From positions 1 to 64,000 of IMG/VR virus record IMGVR_UViG_3300032242_003148: a stretch of 64,000 bases of DNA; one strand, written 5' to 3'. The notes below the pieces were generated by a model. That model did no database searches. It was given only the letters and a program-made list of their open reading frames with translations, and had not been told where the DNA came from. The stretch comes from a virus. The position numbers and the translations under genes were made by a program. Below are positions 52,532-60,759 of this stretch, one piece after another. Position 1 is the first letter of the stretch, and each line of letters starts with the position of its first letter.

Positions 52532-52696
52532 CTACTTCTTTCCATAGATTGGATAATATTTTTTATTTCCCTTCACTTTAGGTGTTAGGGTGGATATTAG
52601 CGAATCTAATGATCTGTATGTAAAATCATATAGTGCAACAAAGTTGTTGCCTTGTTGCGGTTTTTTACTTAACTTCTTTCTTGTTCTATGTCCCAT
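52532..52696 (-). CDS. Small basic protein divergent from the terminase
   Basis: From MGHRTRKKLSKKPQQ (52696) it would code 54 residues with a basic start and NNFVALYDFTYRSLDSLIS. Its start overlaps the terminase start by nine bases on the other strand. This arrangement is unusual and the gene may not be real. Confidence 0.3.
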   Translation of the reverse strand: MGHRTRKKLSKKPQQGNNFVALYDFTYRSLDSLISTLTPKVKGNKKYYPIYGKK

Positions 52697-54391
52697 TCTG
52701 ATGTCAAAGATACTATAGAAAAACTTTTCCAGGTTGGTACCAAGGATGCTGTTTTTCGTGCTCGACAGCTGATGTTTTCGGTACTTCCGCCCTCTCATTT
52801 TGTCGAGAACTATTTGTTCGATAACGAGGGGAGGCTTCAAGATTTAACTGATTTCCCGATGCTTAAACATGTGTATGACCACATGCCACAGAAACTGCTC
52901 CTTAAGTGTAGTCGTAAGACTTTAAAGAGTACACTTTTGAGTAACTTCGTGTGCTTGAATATGTTGAGATGGAACTACTACAAGATGCTCTATATTGGCC
53001 CTCAGGAATTAACTGTTAAGTATTTCTCTAGTAATTACCTTCCACCCAGATTTGATAGCCCTAAGGTTAAGAATATGTTGGTGAAAGGTTGGGATAAGAA
53101 TGATGTGTTTGAAAAAATTATGGGCGATACCAGAAGCAGTATCTTGTTTCGTTATGTTAAAGATGATGCTACGCGAGTCCGTGGACCTGCGGTTGATTGT
53201 ATTGTTTATGACGAGGTGCAAGACATGATGTATGACCAGATTCCTATTATCCAGGAAACTATGGCATTGAGCCCTTACAAAAGAGAGATCTTTGCAGGTA
53301 CTCCTTTGGATAGCACGAATACTATTCATAGTTTATGGAAAACAACGAATCAGCTTGAGTGGATGATGCGCTGTGGATGTGGTCATTGGAATAGTCTCAC
53401 AGAGGGTAATGACCCAATGAAAATGATTTTGGAGCACGGTTTGAGTTGTTCTAAGTGCTCTAAACGTATTAATGCAAGAGATGGTGAATGGGCGGCAGGA
53501 AATCCTACTAACTTCCTGATGACTGGTTATCATCTAGCCCAGCCTATACTGCCATTCTTTAATGAAACTGAAAAAGAGTGGAAAGAAATTTATGAAAAAT
53601 GTACTAGTGGTAAGTACGATCATAAAAAGATAATGAACGAAGTGTTTGGGCTTACTTTTGATATGGGTACAAAACCCATCACAGAAGAAGAACTTCGTCG
53701 TGTTTGTGTGTTAGGTAAGATGTTGGATAGTAATGGTAAAAAGCTTATTCATGAAAAGAACCGGCCGATGTATAAGATATACACGGTGGGAGTGGATTGG
53801 GGTGTTTCTATGGTTCAAAGCAGAACTATATGCACTGCAGGAGCCATGAGAAACGATGGAGTGTTTGAGATTTTCTATGTAAAGATATTCAATGGATTTG
53901 ATCATGAAGGGCATATTAGAAACATCTCAGAGTTAGCTAATGATTATAATGCCTTTTGTGTGGCTGACTCCGGTCCTGACCCTATCAGAGGAATTAAACT
54001 GTGTGAATTAACAAGCCCTACACGTTCGCAATTAGCAACATATAGGAGAAGTAAAGTTATTCAGTATTTTGATATGGGAGATTACGATTGGAGGCAAAAC
54101 CGTTGGGTGCTACATAGATCTGATGTTATTTCATTGGTTATACGCCAAATAAAGGCAGGTAAAATATTGTTCCCTAATTGGGAAGAGGTGTCCGACTATA
54201 TGCAGGACTTATTGAATGTTTATGTAGAAGTAAAGGATGGTATGTACGGTCAGGAAATGTTCTATAACCACAACCCCAACCAGCCTGATGATGCAATGCA
54301 CAGTCTTGTGTTTGCTGTTTGCGCCGCCTACATGGCCGCTGGAGATATTAGTCTCCAGGGCGCAAGTAGTAGTGCAAGAGATGTTATTTAA
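52688..54391 (+). CDS. Terminase large subunit
   Basis: The 567-residue product has a Walker A-like CSRKTLKST (74-82), Walker B CIVYDEVQDM (D175, E176), and an inserted four-Cys zinc site (RCGCGHW and CSKCSK, about 229-257). The RNase H-like nuclease has GVDWG (D370), VADSGPD (D427) and PDDAMHS near the C-terminus. It cuts and packages DNA into the procapsid. It is the only plus-strand gene for thousands of bases on either side. The zinc insertion recalls GpA-type terminases. Confidence 0.85.
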   Translation: MSHSDVKDTIEKLFQVGTKDAVFRARQLMFSVLPPSHFVENYLFDNEGRLQDLTDFPMLKHVYDHMPQKLLLKCSRKTLKSTLLSNFVCLNMLRWNYYKMLYIGPQELTVKYFSSNYLPPRFDSPKVKNMLVKGWDKNDVFEKIMGDTRSSILFRYVKDDATRVRGPAVDCIVYDEVQDMMYDQIPIIQETMALSPYKREIFAGTPLDSTNTIHSLWKTTNQLEWMMRCGCGHWNSLTEGNDPMKMILEHGLSCSKCSKRINARDGEWAAGNPTNFLMTGYHLAQPILPFFNETEKEWKEIYEKCTSGKYDHKKIMNEVFGLTFDMGTKPITEEELRRVCVLGKMLDSNGKKLIHEKNRPMYKIYTVGVDWGVSMVQSRTICTAGAMRNDGVFEIFYVKIFNGFDHEGHIRNISELANDYNAFCVADSGPDPIRGIKLCELTSPTRSQLATYRRSKVIQYFDMGDYDWRQNRWVLHRSDVISLVIRQIKAGKILFPNWEEVSDYMQDLLNVYVEVKDGMYGQEMFYNHNPNQPDDAMHSLVFAVCAAYMAAGDISLQGASSSARDVI

Positions 54392-55509
54392 GCTTTACCA
54401 AAGCCAATAACTCTATCTTCTTCTTTATCTTCTTTGTGACGATTATCTTCGTCTAAATAATAGATATCAGCAATAGACATACTCTCTGTTGCGGTATGTT
54501 GTATACCTAGAGAGTCTATTAATTTCTGACTATCTTCTACCGATAATTTCTTGAACTCATGACTGACTTTCAACCTGCCTTTTCTTAACAAGGCCTTATC
54601 AAGATTTTCCTTTTTGGTATTGAATGTAGCAATAATACTTACATTCAAGGTACTGCTTATAAAGCTATCCGTAAGATTAAGTATGGTTGATACCAGTGAT
54701 GAGTTTCCTCTATCTTCTTCCCGGGATAATAGTGCCTTTTCTGCGTCTTCTATAACAAGAATCATGTTCCTATTACTCATGAGCAGTGGCAGGAAGTTTG
54801 GCGATGTCAGGCTATCAATAAGGCTAATAGGGATATAAACAATCTTTCTATTTTTTACTGTTGATAGCAGATGTTTGATATACGAGGATTTACCTGTGCC
54901 TGGATCCCCATAAAACAGGTATAAACCAGAGGATTTATTCTTTAATGAGTCTATAACACTATCATGTACTTCTTTAAACTCAGTACCGTAATTCAAATCA
55001 AGGTTAGTGTCTAATACAGGCACATCTAGTGGCTGTAAATCTGTATCCCCATGTTGGCTTACTAATAGGTATATCTTTGCTTCTGCTTCATGTTTGAACT
55101 TAGACAACTCCTCACCTAACTTTTTTAGTTTTTCAGGGGAGCCACCACAAGCCTGAACAGCGCAGGTTTTTACTTGTTTAGGTTTATTAAGATTATAACT
55201 TTCTTCGCTAATGTACGGCAGATATTCTCTTGATCTTCCGTAATCGCTAACCTCAAGAATAATATCCAGATATTCTCCTTTACCTAGCCAGAATCCTGAT
55301 TCTGATAGTTTTCCCCCTTTAAACGCAAATTCTGAATTTAATGGATCAAAATTATCAGATATAAACTGGCTAGTCTTTTCTAAATCAAGCGGATCTCCAA
55401 CGTATACCTTAGATGGTAATGTTCCGTTTTCTTTATTATATAAGTATTCTACTCTAGTGTCACCTAATCCAGACGGACGGTCGAATAGGTCTGTGTGTGC
55501 TTTTTTCAT
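54388..55509 (-). CDS. AAA ATPase (BCS1-like)
   Basis: The 373-residue protein has Walker A GDPGTGKSS (201-209), Walker B ILVIEDAEKAL, sensor IIATFNT and KALLRKGRLKV. The 190-residue N-terminal part is of unknown fold. Its style resembles BCS1-type AAA proteins, which work as remodellers of folded proteins. It is convergent with the terminase and overlaps it by four bases. Confidence 0.7.
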   Translation of the reverse strand: MKKAHTDLFDRPSGLGDTRVEYLYNKENGTLPSKVYVGDPLDLEKTSQFISDNFDPLNSEFAFKGGKLSESGFWLGKGEYLDIILEVSDYGRSREYLPYISEESYNLNKPKQVKTCAVQACGGSPEKLKKLGEELSKFKHEAEAKIYLLVSQHGDTDLQPLDVPVLDTNLDLNYGTEFKEVHDSVIDSLKNKSSGLYLFYGDPGTGKSSYIKHLLSTVKNRKIVYIPISLIDSLTSPNFLPLLMSNRNMILVIEDAEKALLSREEDRGNSSLVSTILNLTDSFISSTLNVSIIATFNTKKENLDKALLRKGRLKVSHEFKKLSVEDSQKLIDSLGIQHTATESMSIADIYYLDEDNRHKEDKEEDRVIGFGKA

Positions 55510-55511
55510 CT

Positions 55512-56066
55512 TTATTTAATGTCTGTCATATATTTCGTCACATTATCAATTTTCATATTAAATATTTCTTCTAGTGCCAGATTTTTTTCTTTGTCATCTC
55601 CGTCGGTTGGGGAACCTTCTGGCATGATAGCATTAGGAAAGATATCAGGAGCTTTGCAAAAACCGTATTCATGAAATACCCAGCCAGCATAAGCTTTAAC
55701 AGAGTCACTATATTCTAGCTGTTCCATTTTAAGCAATAGTGCTTCTGTAATTCCAATAACGGTCTCCTCTGCTTCTGAGGGCTCGAAGTCTTCAAAATCT
55801 TGATGATTATGATTTGTTAAACTGTTGAGTACTTCGAATGTTCGTACATCCGTCTCATACATATCTGTGGTTAACATAACAATCACAGCCTGAATCTTAT
55901 CGGACTGCAGATCAGTTATTTTTATGTCATACTTAGTCTCTAGCTCGTTTCTGAGAAGTTGAGGTTCCCATGTAAAAGAGTCCACGCCAAATTCCTCCTG
56001 TATAACGTAGGCCAAAGCCATTAGCGGAGCAGTTTGATCTTTTAATATTTCCTTAGAGGATTTCAT
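55512..56066 (-). CDS. Unknown 184-residue protein
   Basis: A helical acidic protein (NHNHQDFEDFEPSEAEETVI). No family is recognised. It lies two bases upstream of the AAA gene and may be its partner. Confidence 0.5.
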   Translation of the reverse strand: MKSSKEILKDQTAPLMALAYVIQEEFGVDSFTWEPQLLRNELETKYDIKITDLQSDKIQAVIVMLTTDMYETDVRTFEVLNSLTNHNHQDFEDFEPSEAEETVIGITEALLLKMEQLEYSDSVKAYAGWVFHEYGFCKAPDIFPNAIMPEGSPTDGDDKEKNLALEEIFNMKIDNVTKYMTDIK

Positions 56067-56083
56067 TTAGGTTTTATTAGATT

Positions 56084-56155
56084 TGGCAGAGGCAGGAGTT
56101 GAACCTGCTGTCTCAACGTTATGAGCGTTGCGAGATACCGTTTCTCTACTCTGCG
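56084..56155 (-). tRNA. tRNA with CAU anticodon (Met or Ile2)
   Basis: The minus strand folds as a 72-nt cloverleaf: D-stem GAGA/TCTC, anticodon stem CAACG/CGTTG with loop CTCATAA (CAU), T-arm GCAGG-TTCAACT-CCTGC. The acceptor CGCAGAG/CTCTGCC pairs at six positions, and C1 faces C72. CCA is not encoded. The unpaired 1:72 recalls initiator tRNAs, but the three G-C pairs of initiator anticodon stems are absent. Confidence 0.8.
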
Positions 56156-56211
56156 TTAAATCTTAATTCTTGTTAAGATATCAATGTTTCATATCTTTTG
56201 CAAGTTGTAGA

Positions 56212-56664
56212 TTAGGCCTGGTTCAAGATAAAGTAATCTTTACCCTGATCGTATACTGCTTTAATTGCTGCTGCTGCCCATACCACGTGCTCTACAGGGG
56301 TGTGCGCATAGTCGTAGAACTGTACCCTGTTGGTTGTCCATGGTGTTTCCGCAGCATCTCTGGTTGAGAAATAAATACGTGCAGAAGTTCTAGCCCACAG
56401 ATCAAACTCAGAGGGTTCGTAATTTTCTTGGGTATTCACATATGGCTTATCTAATAGAGTATGAACCTCGCAATAAGCCTTAAAGAAGGTTTTGTGCCAT
56501 AACTGAGGATCAGCGTGCACCATAGTGTTGTAACCCTCCATTCTGCATTGATGTAGAACATCTGCAAGATCTGGTCCGTTTTTCCAACTCCATTTGTATA
56601 CGTCTGCTCCCCATCTACGAACATGTCCGCAGTCATTCCAAAGTACTTTAATTCTAGCTTCCAT
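56212..56664 (-). CDS. Unknown 150-residue protein
   Basis: I chose MEARIKVLWNDCGHVRRWG (56664) to avoid overlap with the upstream gene. An ACACACAACAA leader supports it. The product contains EFDLWARTSARIYFSTRDAAETP and AHTPVEHVVWAAAAIKAVYDQ. No family is recognised. Confidence 0.5.
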   Translation of the reverse strand: MEARIKVLWNDCGHVRRWGADVYKWSWKNGPDLADVLHQCRMEGYNTMVHADPQLWHKTFFKAYCEVHTLLDKPYVNTQENYEPSEFDLWARTSARIYFSTRDAAETPWTTNRVQFYDYAHTPVEHVVWAAAAIKAVYDQGKDYFILNQA

Positions 56665-56675
56665 TTGTTGTGTGT

Positions 56676-56867
56676 TTATATTTCCCAGAAACCCCACTCT
56701 ACTTGAGGGAGTGTGTTTTCTGGTTTGAATGTAGGTATTTGTGATCCGTCCGAGTACTTACCTACACGTAGTATTTCGGCGGCTTTGTCTTTCGCATCCC
56801 AGGGGGCATCAGCCTCCACGGATATAATAGTAGTATATATTCTCTTAACCTTTACCTCATACTTCAT
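56676..56867 (-). CDS. Unknown 63-residue protein
   Basis: A beta-rich small protein (KYEVKVKRIYTTIISVEADAP). No function is known. It lies 11 bases before the next gene. Confidence 0.45.
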   Translation of the reverse strand: MKYEVKVKRIYTTIISVEADAPWDAKDKAAEILRVGKYSDGSQIPTFKPENTLPQVEWGFWEI

Positions 56868-56881
56868 ATTGTGTGTACAAT

Positions 56882-56923
56882 AAAAAACCTCCCTGGTGCG
56901 CTTCAGTGAGAGGCGTGGGAGGT
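56882..56923 (-). terminator. Terminator after the 350-residue gene
   Basis: On the minus strand ACCTCCC pairs with GGGAGGT around a loop with a CGC/GCG inner pairing. TTTTTTATT follows. It ends the transcript of the gene at 56946-57998. Confidence 0.75.
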
Positions 56924-56945
56924 ATTATTTTATTTTTTTACTTTT

Positions 56946-57998
56946 TTATACTGGGCGGATACCCGAGATCTCTTCGAACAGCTTGATGTCTGAACGTGGC
57001 ATTGTAGGGAATACTTCTGCAAGCTTTGTGGAATCTGCTGGATCCAGGTCGAATCCAAAAGCTTCCTCATACTTGTCCTTACCTACCTTTTGAAGGTCAT
57101 CAATGAGATACTTGTCGCCGTGAGCCTCAACAAAGTTAAGATCACTTGCAACTTTCTCTATGCTCTTCGTGAAGATCATGTCAACAGGGTCACGAAGAAC
57201 CTGTGCGACTTTAACATTATCATATAGACCTTCCATATTCTCAATATGGGCTAGGGTCTCTGCGAGTTTCATAACCTCTTCTGATGAGCTTATGTTTTCG
57301 ATATCTGCAGAGATTTTCTCATACATCTCTTTATGTTCTGCTTGCTTGAGCTTTGTGCTTCTTCTCCAGACTTCTGTTTTTAAACCAGCAAAGTCAGGAT
57401 AGAAATAACCGGCATACTTAAGGAGCAGATCAGGAACCTCGTCCACGCCTAGCTCACCGGCGACCTTAACGGAATTCTCTGCTAGCTTGGTTCTCCACTC
57501 AAATGGATAGTTATGGATGTTGTTTACAATGTGGTCCATATTCTCCCTGAGGTCAGCTGCAGTTTTAACAGGATAAAGATCCATAGCACCCAAACCGGCA
57601 AGTTCAAAGTTACCTAAGTGTGTTTCTGGATAATCTGAGCTAGCCTGTTTTGTGAACTCATTAGAGTAACTATTGATATCTTCCTCAATTTGGAATATCT
57701 CAGCGGCCTCTTTAATCTTGTTTTCTAGTTGACGAACATACCCATCACCGTATAGCTTTTCTATATCAGCTTTCTTGCTGATGAAATAAGCATTACTCAC
57801 ATATGTACGGGCAGCACTATTCAGGGGATAAATCCTACGATCTTCATCCGCAAACGCCTCTTTGGGTAGGCCTTGGAGGGTATCATAGTCATCCACAGAA
57901 GCGGTCTTCACATATTCAGGAAGTGCTGCAACGCGGAGTAATTGATAAAGCTCCTTATTGGAGTAGTCGGTGGATTGGTCAAAATTTAATGAACTCAT
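56946..57998 (-). CDS. Unknown helical 350-residue protein
   Basis: A helical, acidic protein with many Lys/Glu stretches. It has the repeated motif VKTA/VKVA (YVKTASVDD, PVKTAADLR, SVKVAGEL, NVKVAQVL), a feature of some phage internal or head proteins. No domain is recognised. AAGGT lies upstream of the ATG. It has its own terminator and diverges from the plus-strand gene at 58024. Confidence 0.55.
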   Translation of the reverse strand: MSSLNFDQSTDYSNKELYQLLRVAALPEYVKTASVDDYDTLQGLPKEAFADEDRRIYPLNSAARTYVSNAYFISKKADIEKLYGDGYVRQLENKIKEAAEIFQIEEDINSYSNEFTKQASSDYPETHLGNFELAGLGAMDLYPVKTAADLRENMDHIVNNIHNYPFEWRTKLAENSVKVAGELGVDEVPDLLLKYAGYFYPDFAGLKTEVWRRSTKLKQAEHKEMYEKISADIENISSSEEVMKLAETLAHIENMEGLYDNVKVAQVLRDPVDMIFTKSIEKVASDLNFVEAHGDKYLIDDLQKVGKDKYEEAFGFDLDPADSTKLAEVFPTMPRSDIKLFEEISGIRPV

Positions 57999-58023
57999 AA
58001 TTTTATATTTACCTTATTTTAGC

Positions 58024-59307
58024 ATGAATATCAACGACTTTAATAGCAAAATTAATCTGCCTCGTTTAGTATCCAAACTGGGGTTGAAAGTGGATGATTT
58101 CGATTTTGTAAGAATACCAGTCTTTGGCTGGTTTGCAAGGTCTAAAACCTCTAACTTTGTTGGTACAGTATTTGACTTTTTTGAGGGTAAGGACTGGCCT
58201 ACCCTATATACCACAGTATTAGATAACTTTGATGACTGCTTGGATTTTAAACTTCCTAGGTCTGAATATGCGGAAAGGAAGCTATGGAATAACTATTATC
58301 TACACGCCCAGTATCAAGGGGCATGGCAACTCTCTAAAGAGGAAGCCAAGAACCATAGAGCAAGGCACGGAGATAAGGTTATGTATTTTAAAGATATATT
58401 AACTGTAGGAGGTATGCCTGGGTTCTTAGAGAACGAAGTAGGATACCTCACAGAAAATGTGGTTAAGGCCTTTCCTAAATTGAATCTGGGCCCTAAGCAG
58501 AAGTATAAGAAGGTTTTGCTCATACCTTCATTTGTATCTCCTAAACATATTTGTTCTCTAGAGCTGGCTAAGTTTCAAACACCAGCCGAAAGAGAAAAAC
58601 TATATATGAATGCCGAAATGGGTTGGTATGGTAAAATTGGCTCTGAGGTTCTAGGAGATTTCAATGAGCTAAAAATCAGATCCGGTTTTACCTGGAACTA
58701 CAAGGCTGATTGGTGGACGAACCAACCTATCAAATTATCTGATAGTATTGATACGTCCAGCCTAATCAAAATATGGAGTGAGGCAAAAAGGTCAGAATTT
58801 AAAACAAACCCTATGGATTTACTCATAGGCAAAGAGGGAACCACTAATCTTCATCACTATGTGGCAAACCTATCCTATGAGCAGGTAAAAGAGCTTGGAG
58901 AGCGCTCTGGAGAGGATTTGATGCGCTCCTGGAGAGAATCCAGAGAGCAGCAATTCACTGTGCAGGGTAAAACATTCGTAAGAAGAGGAACCTCATACTT
59001 TCTTGTTAAAGAACGTGAGGAAGAACAACTTACAAATTTTGCACTAGAAATTAACGAAATCCGTAAAAAGACAGAAGATAATGAAGAAGCGTTCTACTGG
59101 AGTGGTATGATTCATCATGGAAATAGCGTTGTGCCTTTCCAGATGAGCGATAAGTTCTTCAATAGCTCACATCTGTTCTCTAAAGGAATTAGAAAGCAGT
59201 TTATGACCTTAGGTATGGGTATACCGTTCATTAACGAAAGATATGTCCGACAGGTGTTAAATATGATTCAACTTACATCATACAAGGTACCTATTATAGC
59301 AGAATAG
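58024..59307 (+). CDS. Unknown 427-residue protein on the plus strand
   Basis: I chose the ATG at 58024 because upstream in-frame starts lie inside the divergent gene. The product (MNINDFNSKINLPRLVSKL..) is mixed alpha/beta, with VLLIPSFVSPKHICSLELAKF in the middle and EREEEQLTNFALEINEI later. I recognise no motif. Only 25 bases separate it from the divergent gene. A structural or replication role cannot be decided. Confidence 0.5.
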   Translation: MNINDFNSKINLPRLVSKLGLKVDDFDFVRIPVFGWFARSKTSNFVGTVFDFFEGKDWPTLYTTVLDNFDDCLDFKLPRSEYAERKLWNNYYLHAQYQGAWQLSKEEAKNHRARHGDKVMYFKDILTVGGMPGFLENEVGYLTENVVKAFPKLNLGPKQKYKKVLLIPSFVSPKHICSLELAKFQTPAEREKLYMNAEMGWYGKIGSEVLGDFNELKIRSGFTWNYKADWWTNQPIKLSDSIDTSSLIKIWSEAKRSEFKTNPMDLLIGKEGTTNLHHYVANLSYEQVKELGERSGEDLMRSWRESREQQFTVQGKTFVRRGTSYFLVKEREEEQLTNFALEINEIRKKTEDNEEAFYWSGMIHHGNSVVPFQMSDKFFNSSHLFSKGIRKQFMTLGMGIPFINERYVRQVLNMIQLTSYKVPIIAE

Positions 59308-59311
59308 GCTG

Positions 59312-59345
59312 ACCTCCCCCTAATTTGCGGGGTTTAAGGGGAGGT
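59312..59345 (-). terminator. Hairpin terminator candidate between convergent transcripts
   Basis: ACCTCCCCTTAA pairs with TTAGGGGGAGGT on the minus strand, with one G-U wobble that exists only in that direction. There is no long T run after it. It lies about 90 bases past the stop of the leftward gene at 59433. Confidence 0.45.
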
Positions 59346-59360
59346 TGCCTGATCCACACC

Positions 59361-59406
59361 ATCCAGCATTAGTGCTATCGTTTTTTTAAACCTTCACACT
59401 ATGGAT
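59361..59406 (-). ncRNA. Possible structured RNA element
   Basis: CATCCA with TAGTG pairs with CACTA and TGGATG across a 22-base loop, with a four-base bulge. It is a weaker version of the islands seen to the right. It may be part of the terminator region. Confidence 0.2.
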
Positions 59407-59432
59407 GCAGGGACAGAGTCAATAGCTGTATG

Positions 59433-59807
59433 TTACCACCAGCTAGAATAATATACTAGTCTTCCTTGACGGATTTCATCTCTGGATTTACGAATAAACT
59501 CCATGTCATCCTCTAATGAATCTTCATCAGGAGGGTTATTTCCAAAGAAGAATCCTGTGGTAGGAGGTAATCCTTCCATCTTAAGGTCTTTTTCTAACCT
59601 ATCCAGATCTTCCATATCTAGATTTACATATTCACAGTTGAACTCTTTGGTTCCGCCTTTCTCTAAATATAGCTTGTGCATCCAACCATGAAGGTCATGA
59701 TGCTTTCTCCAATAGTGTATTTCACTACTATCGTTATTTGGTTTAACTTTTACAGGGCCAAGGGTATCCACGACCTTGTAGCTTCTTGCATACATGTCTA
59801 ATCCCAT
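59433..59807 (-). CDS. Conserved MGLDMY-type hypothetical protein
   Basis: The 124-residue product begins MGLDMYARSYKVVD, has IHYWRKHHDLHGWMHKLY, TTGFFFGNN and ends LVYYSSWW. This combination is familiar from a family found in phages and bacteria. Its function is not known to me. It starts eight bases after the previous gene. Confidence 0.65.
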   Translation of the reverse strand: MGLDMYARSYKVVDTLGPVKVKPNNDSSEIHYWRKHHDLHGWMHKLYLEKGGTKEFNCEYVNLDMEDLDRLEKDLKMEGLPPTTGFFFGNNPPDEDSLEDDMEFIRKSRDEIRQGRLVYYSSWW

Positions 59808-59814
59808 ATGTGTG

Positions 59815-60006
59815 TTATGATTTGGTGTTTGGTTTGGTTTTTACTGCGGCAATATATACTGCCCCTAGTAATGTTTCTTCTGATTCCTTAGCACCGAGTC
59901 TAATCGCTGCCTTGGCATCTTTAATGAGGTTATGTGTGTAGTTTTTGGACAATACTATATTGCCAACTATCAACTGCTCTAATCTATTCAGGTACTTTAC
60001 TTTCAT
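59815..60006 (-). CDS. Unknown 63-residue protein
   Basis: A small helical protein (LEQLIVGNIVLSKNYTHNLI). It overlaps the upstream gene by 23 bases. No function is known. Confidence 0.45.
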   Translation of the reverse strand: MKVKYLNRLEQLIVGNIVLSKNYTHNLIKDAKAAIRLGAKESEETLLGAVYIAAVKTKPNTKS

Positions 60007-60199
60007 CTTTAACGGTCTTTTTGGGTTTGTAGTACATTCCCATATATCCAGCTATTAACTTTTCTTTGTCGAATGTGAGGTCTGGAAATAGCTCCAGGTC
60101 CTCAGCAGCTTTCTTTTTACAATACTTCAAGCATTCCACTTCTGTCATTTTTTCAGTAGCCTTGTAATGGTCTATTTTATTTTCTTTTGTTTTAGTCAT
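59984..60199 (-). CDS. Unknown 71-residue protein
   Basis: I chose MTKTKENKIDHYKAT (60199); upstream in-frame starts lie in the structured RNA region. The product is charged (KYCKKKAAEDLELFPDLT). The function is unknown. Confidence 0.45.
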   Translation of the reverse strand: MTKTKENKIDHYKATEKMTEVECLKYCKKKAAEDLELFPDLTFDKEKLIAGYMGMYYKPKKTVKDESKVPE

Positions 60200-60221
60200 A
60201 TTGTTTGTTAATAAAAATATA

Positions 60222-60353
60222 CTCATCTGTAGTGTGTTCGAATCCTGTGCTGTCGAATTCCTCCCAATGTCTGGTTCTAAGTCTACTGTAGCAGACCCCA
60301 CTCTGGGTTTTCCGTAAAGGGACGTAGATACACACAAGCACCCTACAGATGAG
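60222..60353 (-). ncRNA. Structured RNA candidate closed by an 11-bp inverted repeat
   Basis: CTCATCTGTAG at 60222 is the exact reverse complement of CTACAGATGAG at 60343, closing a 132-base island. Inside, TGTGT/ACACA extends the stem and small hairpins such as CCC-AGAGT-GGG can form. On the minus strand the closing stem is followed by TATATTTTTATT. No reasonable coding frame was found. It lies in the 310-base gap before the 59984-60199 gene. Confidence 0.45.
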
Positions 60354-60394
60354 CAAATTGAACGGGGCGCGACTATAGGGCCATCGTCGTTTAA

Positions 60395-60419
60395 TACAAC
60401 CCGACCGCAAAAGGTTGTA
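60395..60419 (-). other. Perfect 7-bp hairpin
   Basis: TACAACC at 60395 pairs with GGTTGTA at 60413. It lies between two larger inverted-repeat islands in the same non-coding gap. Confidence 0.4.
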
Positions 60420-60429
60420 CCCGCTAGCC

Positions 60430-60502
60430 AAACTAGGGTAAGCCTTTGTCGTTTACCTAGGAACTTACAGGACGGGGCATGGAGCCCCTTTTCCCCTAGT
60501 TT
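60430..60502 (-). ncRNA. tRNA-sized three-way-junction RNA candidate
   Basis: AAACTAGGG pairs with CCCTAGTTT over nine bases, and GCT/AGC extends it with a bulge. Inside are GGGGC-TCCAT-GCCCC and GTAAG/CTTAC stems. The 73-base island lies eight bases from the tRNA-Tyr gene and has the size of a tRNA but no anticodon or T-loop. It is GC-rich compared with its surroundings. Confidence 0.45.
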
Positions 60503-60509
60503 AGCAAAT

Positions 60510-60594
60510 TGGTGGGTAGAGAAGGACTCGAACCTTCGAACTCCAAGGAGAGGAGATTTACAGTCTCCGGCAATTGCCGCTATGCGATCTACCC
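60510..60594 (-). tRNA. tRNA-Tyr (GUA)
   Basis: A class II tRNA with acceptor GGGTAGA/TCTACCC, anticodon stem GGAGA/TCTCC with loop CTGTAAA, a long variable arm (CTCC-TT-GGAG), T-arm GAAGG-TTCGAGT-CCTTC, and CCA encoded. Confidence 0.9.
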
Positions 60595-60604
60595 ATTAAA
60601 ATTG

Positions 60605-60677
<73 letters not shown>

Positions 60678-60678
60678 G

Positions 60679-60753
60679 TGGTGCACGATGAGGGGATCGA
60701 ACCCCCGACCTTGCCCGTGTAAAGGGCCTGCTCTACCGCTAAGCTAATCGTGC
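60679..60753 (-). tRNA. tRNA-Val (UAC)
   Basis: Acceptor GCACGAT/ATCGTGC, anticodon loop TTTACAC, T-loop TTCGATC, discriminator A, and CCA encoded. It lies two bases from tRNA-Ala. Confidence 0.9.
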
Positions 60754-60759
60754 ATTAAT

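Noticed and set aside
60192-60431. 79-residue and 117-residue minus-strand frames through the structured region
   Set aside because: They run through inverted-repeat islands, have poor composition, and a better start exists at 60199 for the downstream gene.
60200-60509. tmRNA
   Set aside because: I found no tRNA-like ends that pair, no proper T-arm and no tag reading frame ending in Ala-Ala. The GTTCGAATCC on the plus strand has no matching stem.
60200-60509. GOLLD-type or group I intron RNA
   Set aside because: GOLLD RNAs are near tRNAs in phages but far longer, and no group I core elements or split gene were seen. A covariance search would settle it.
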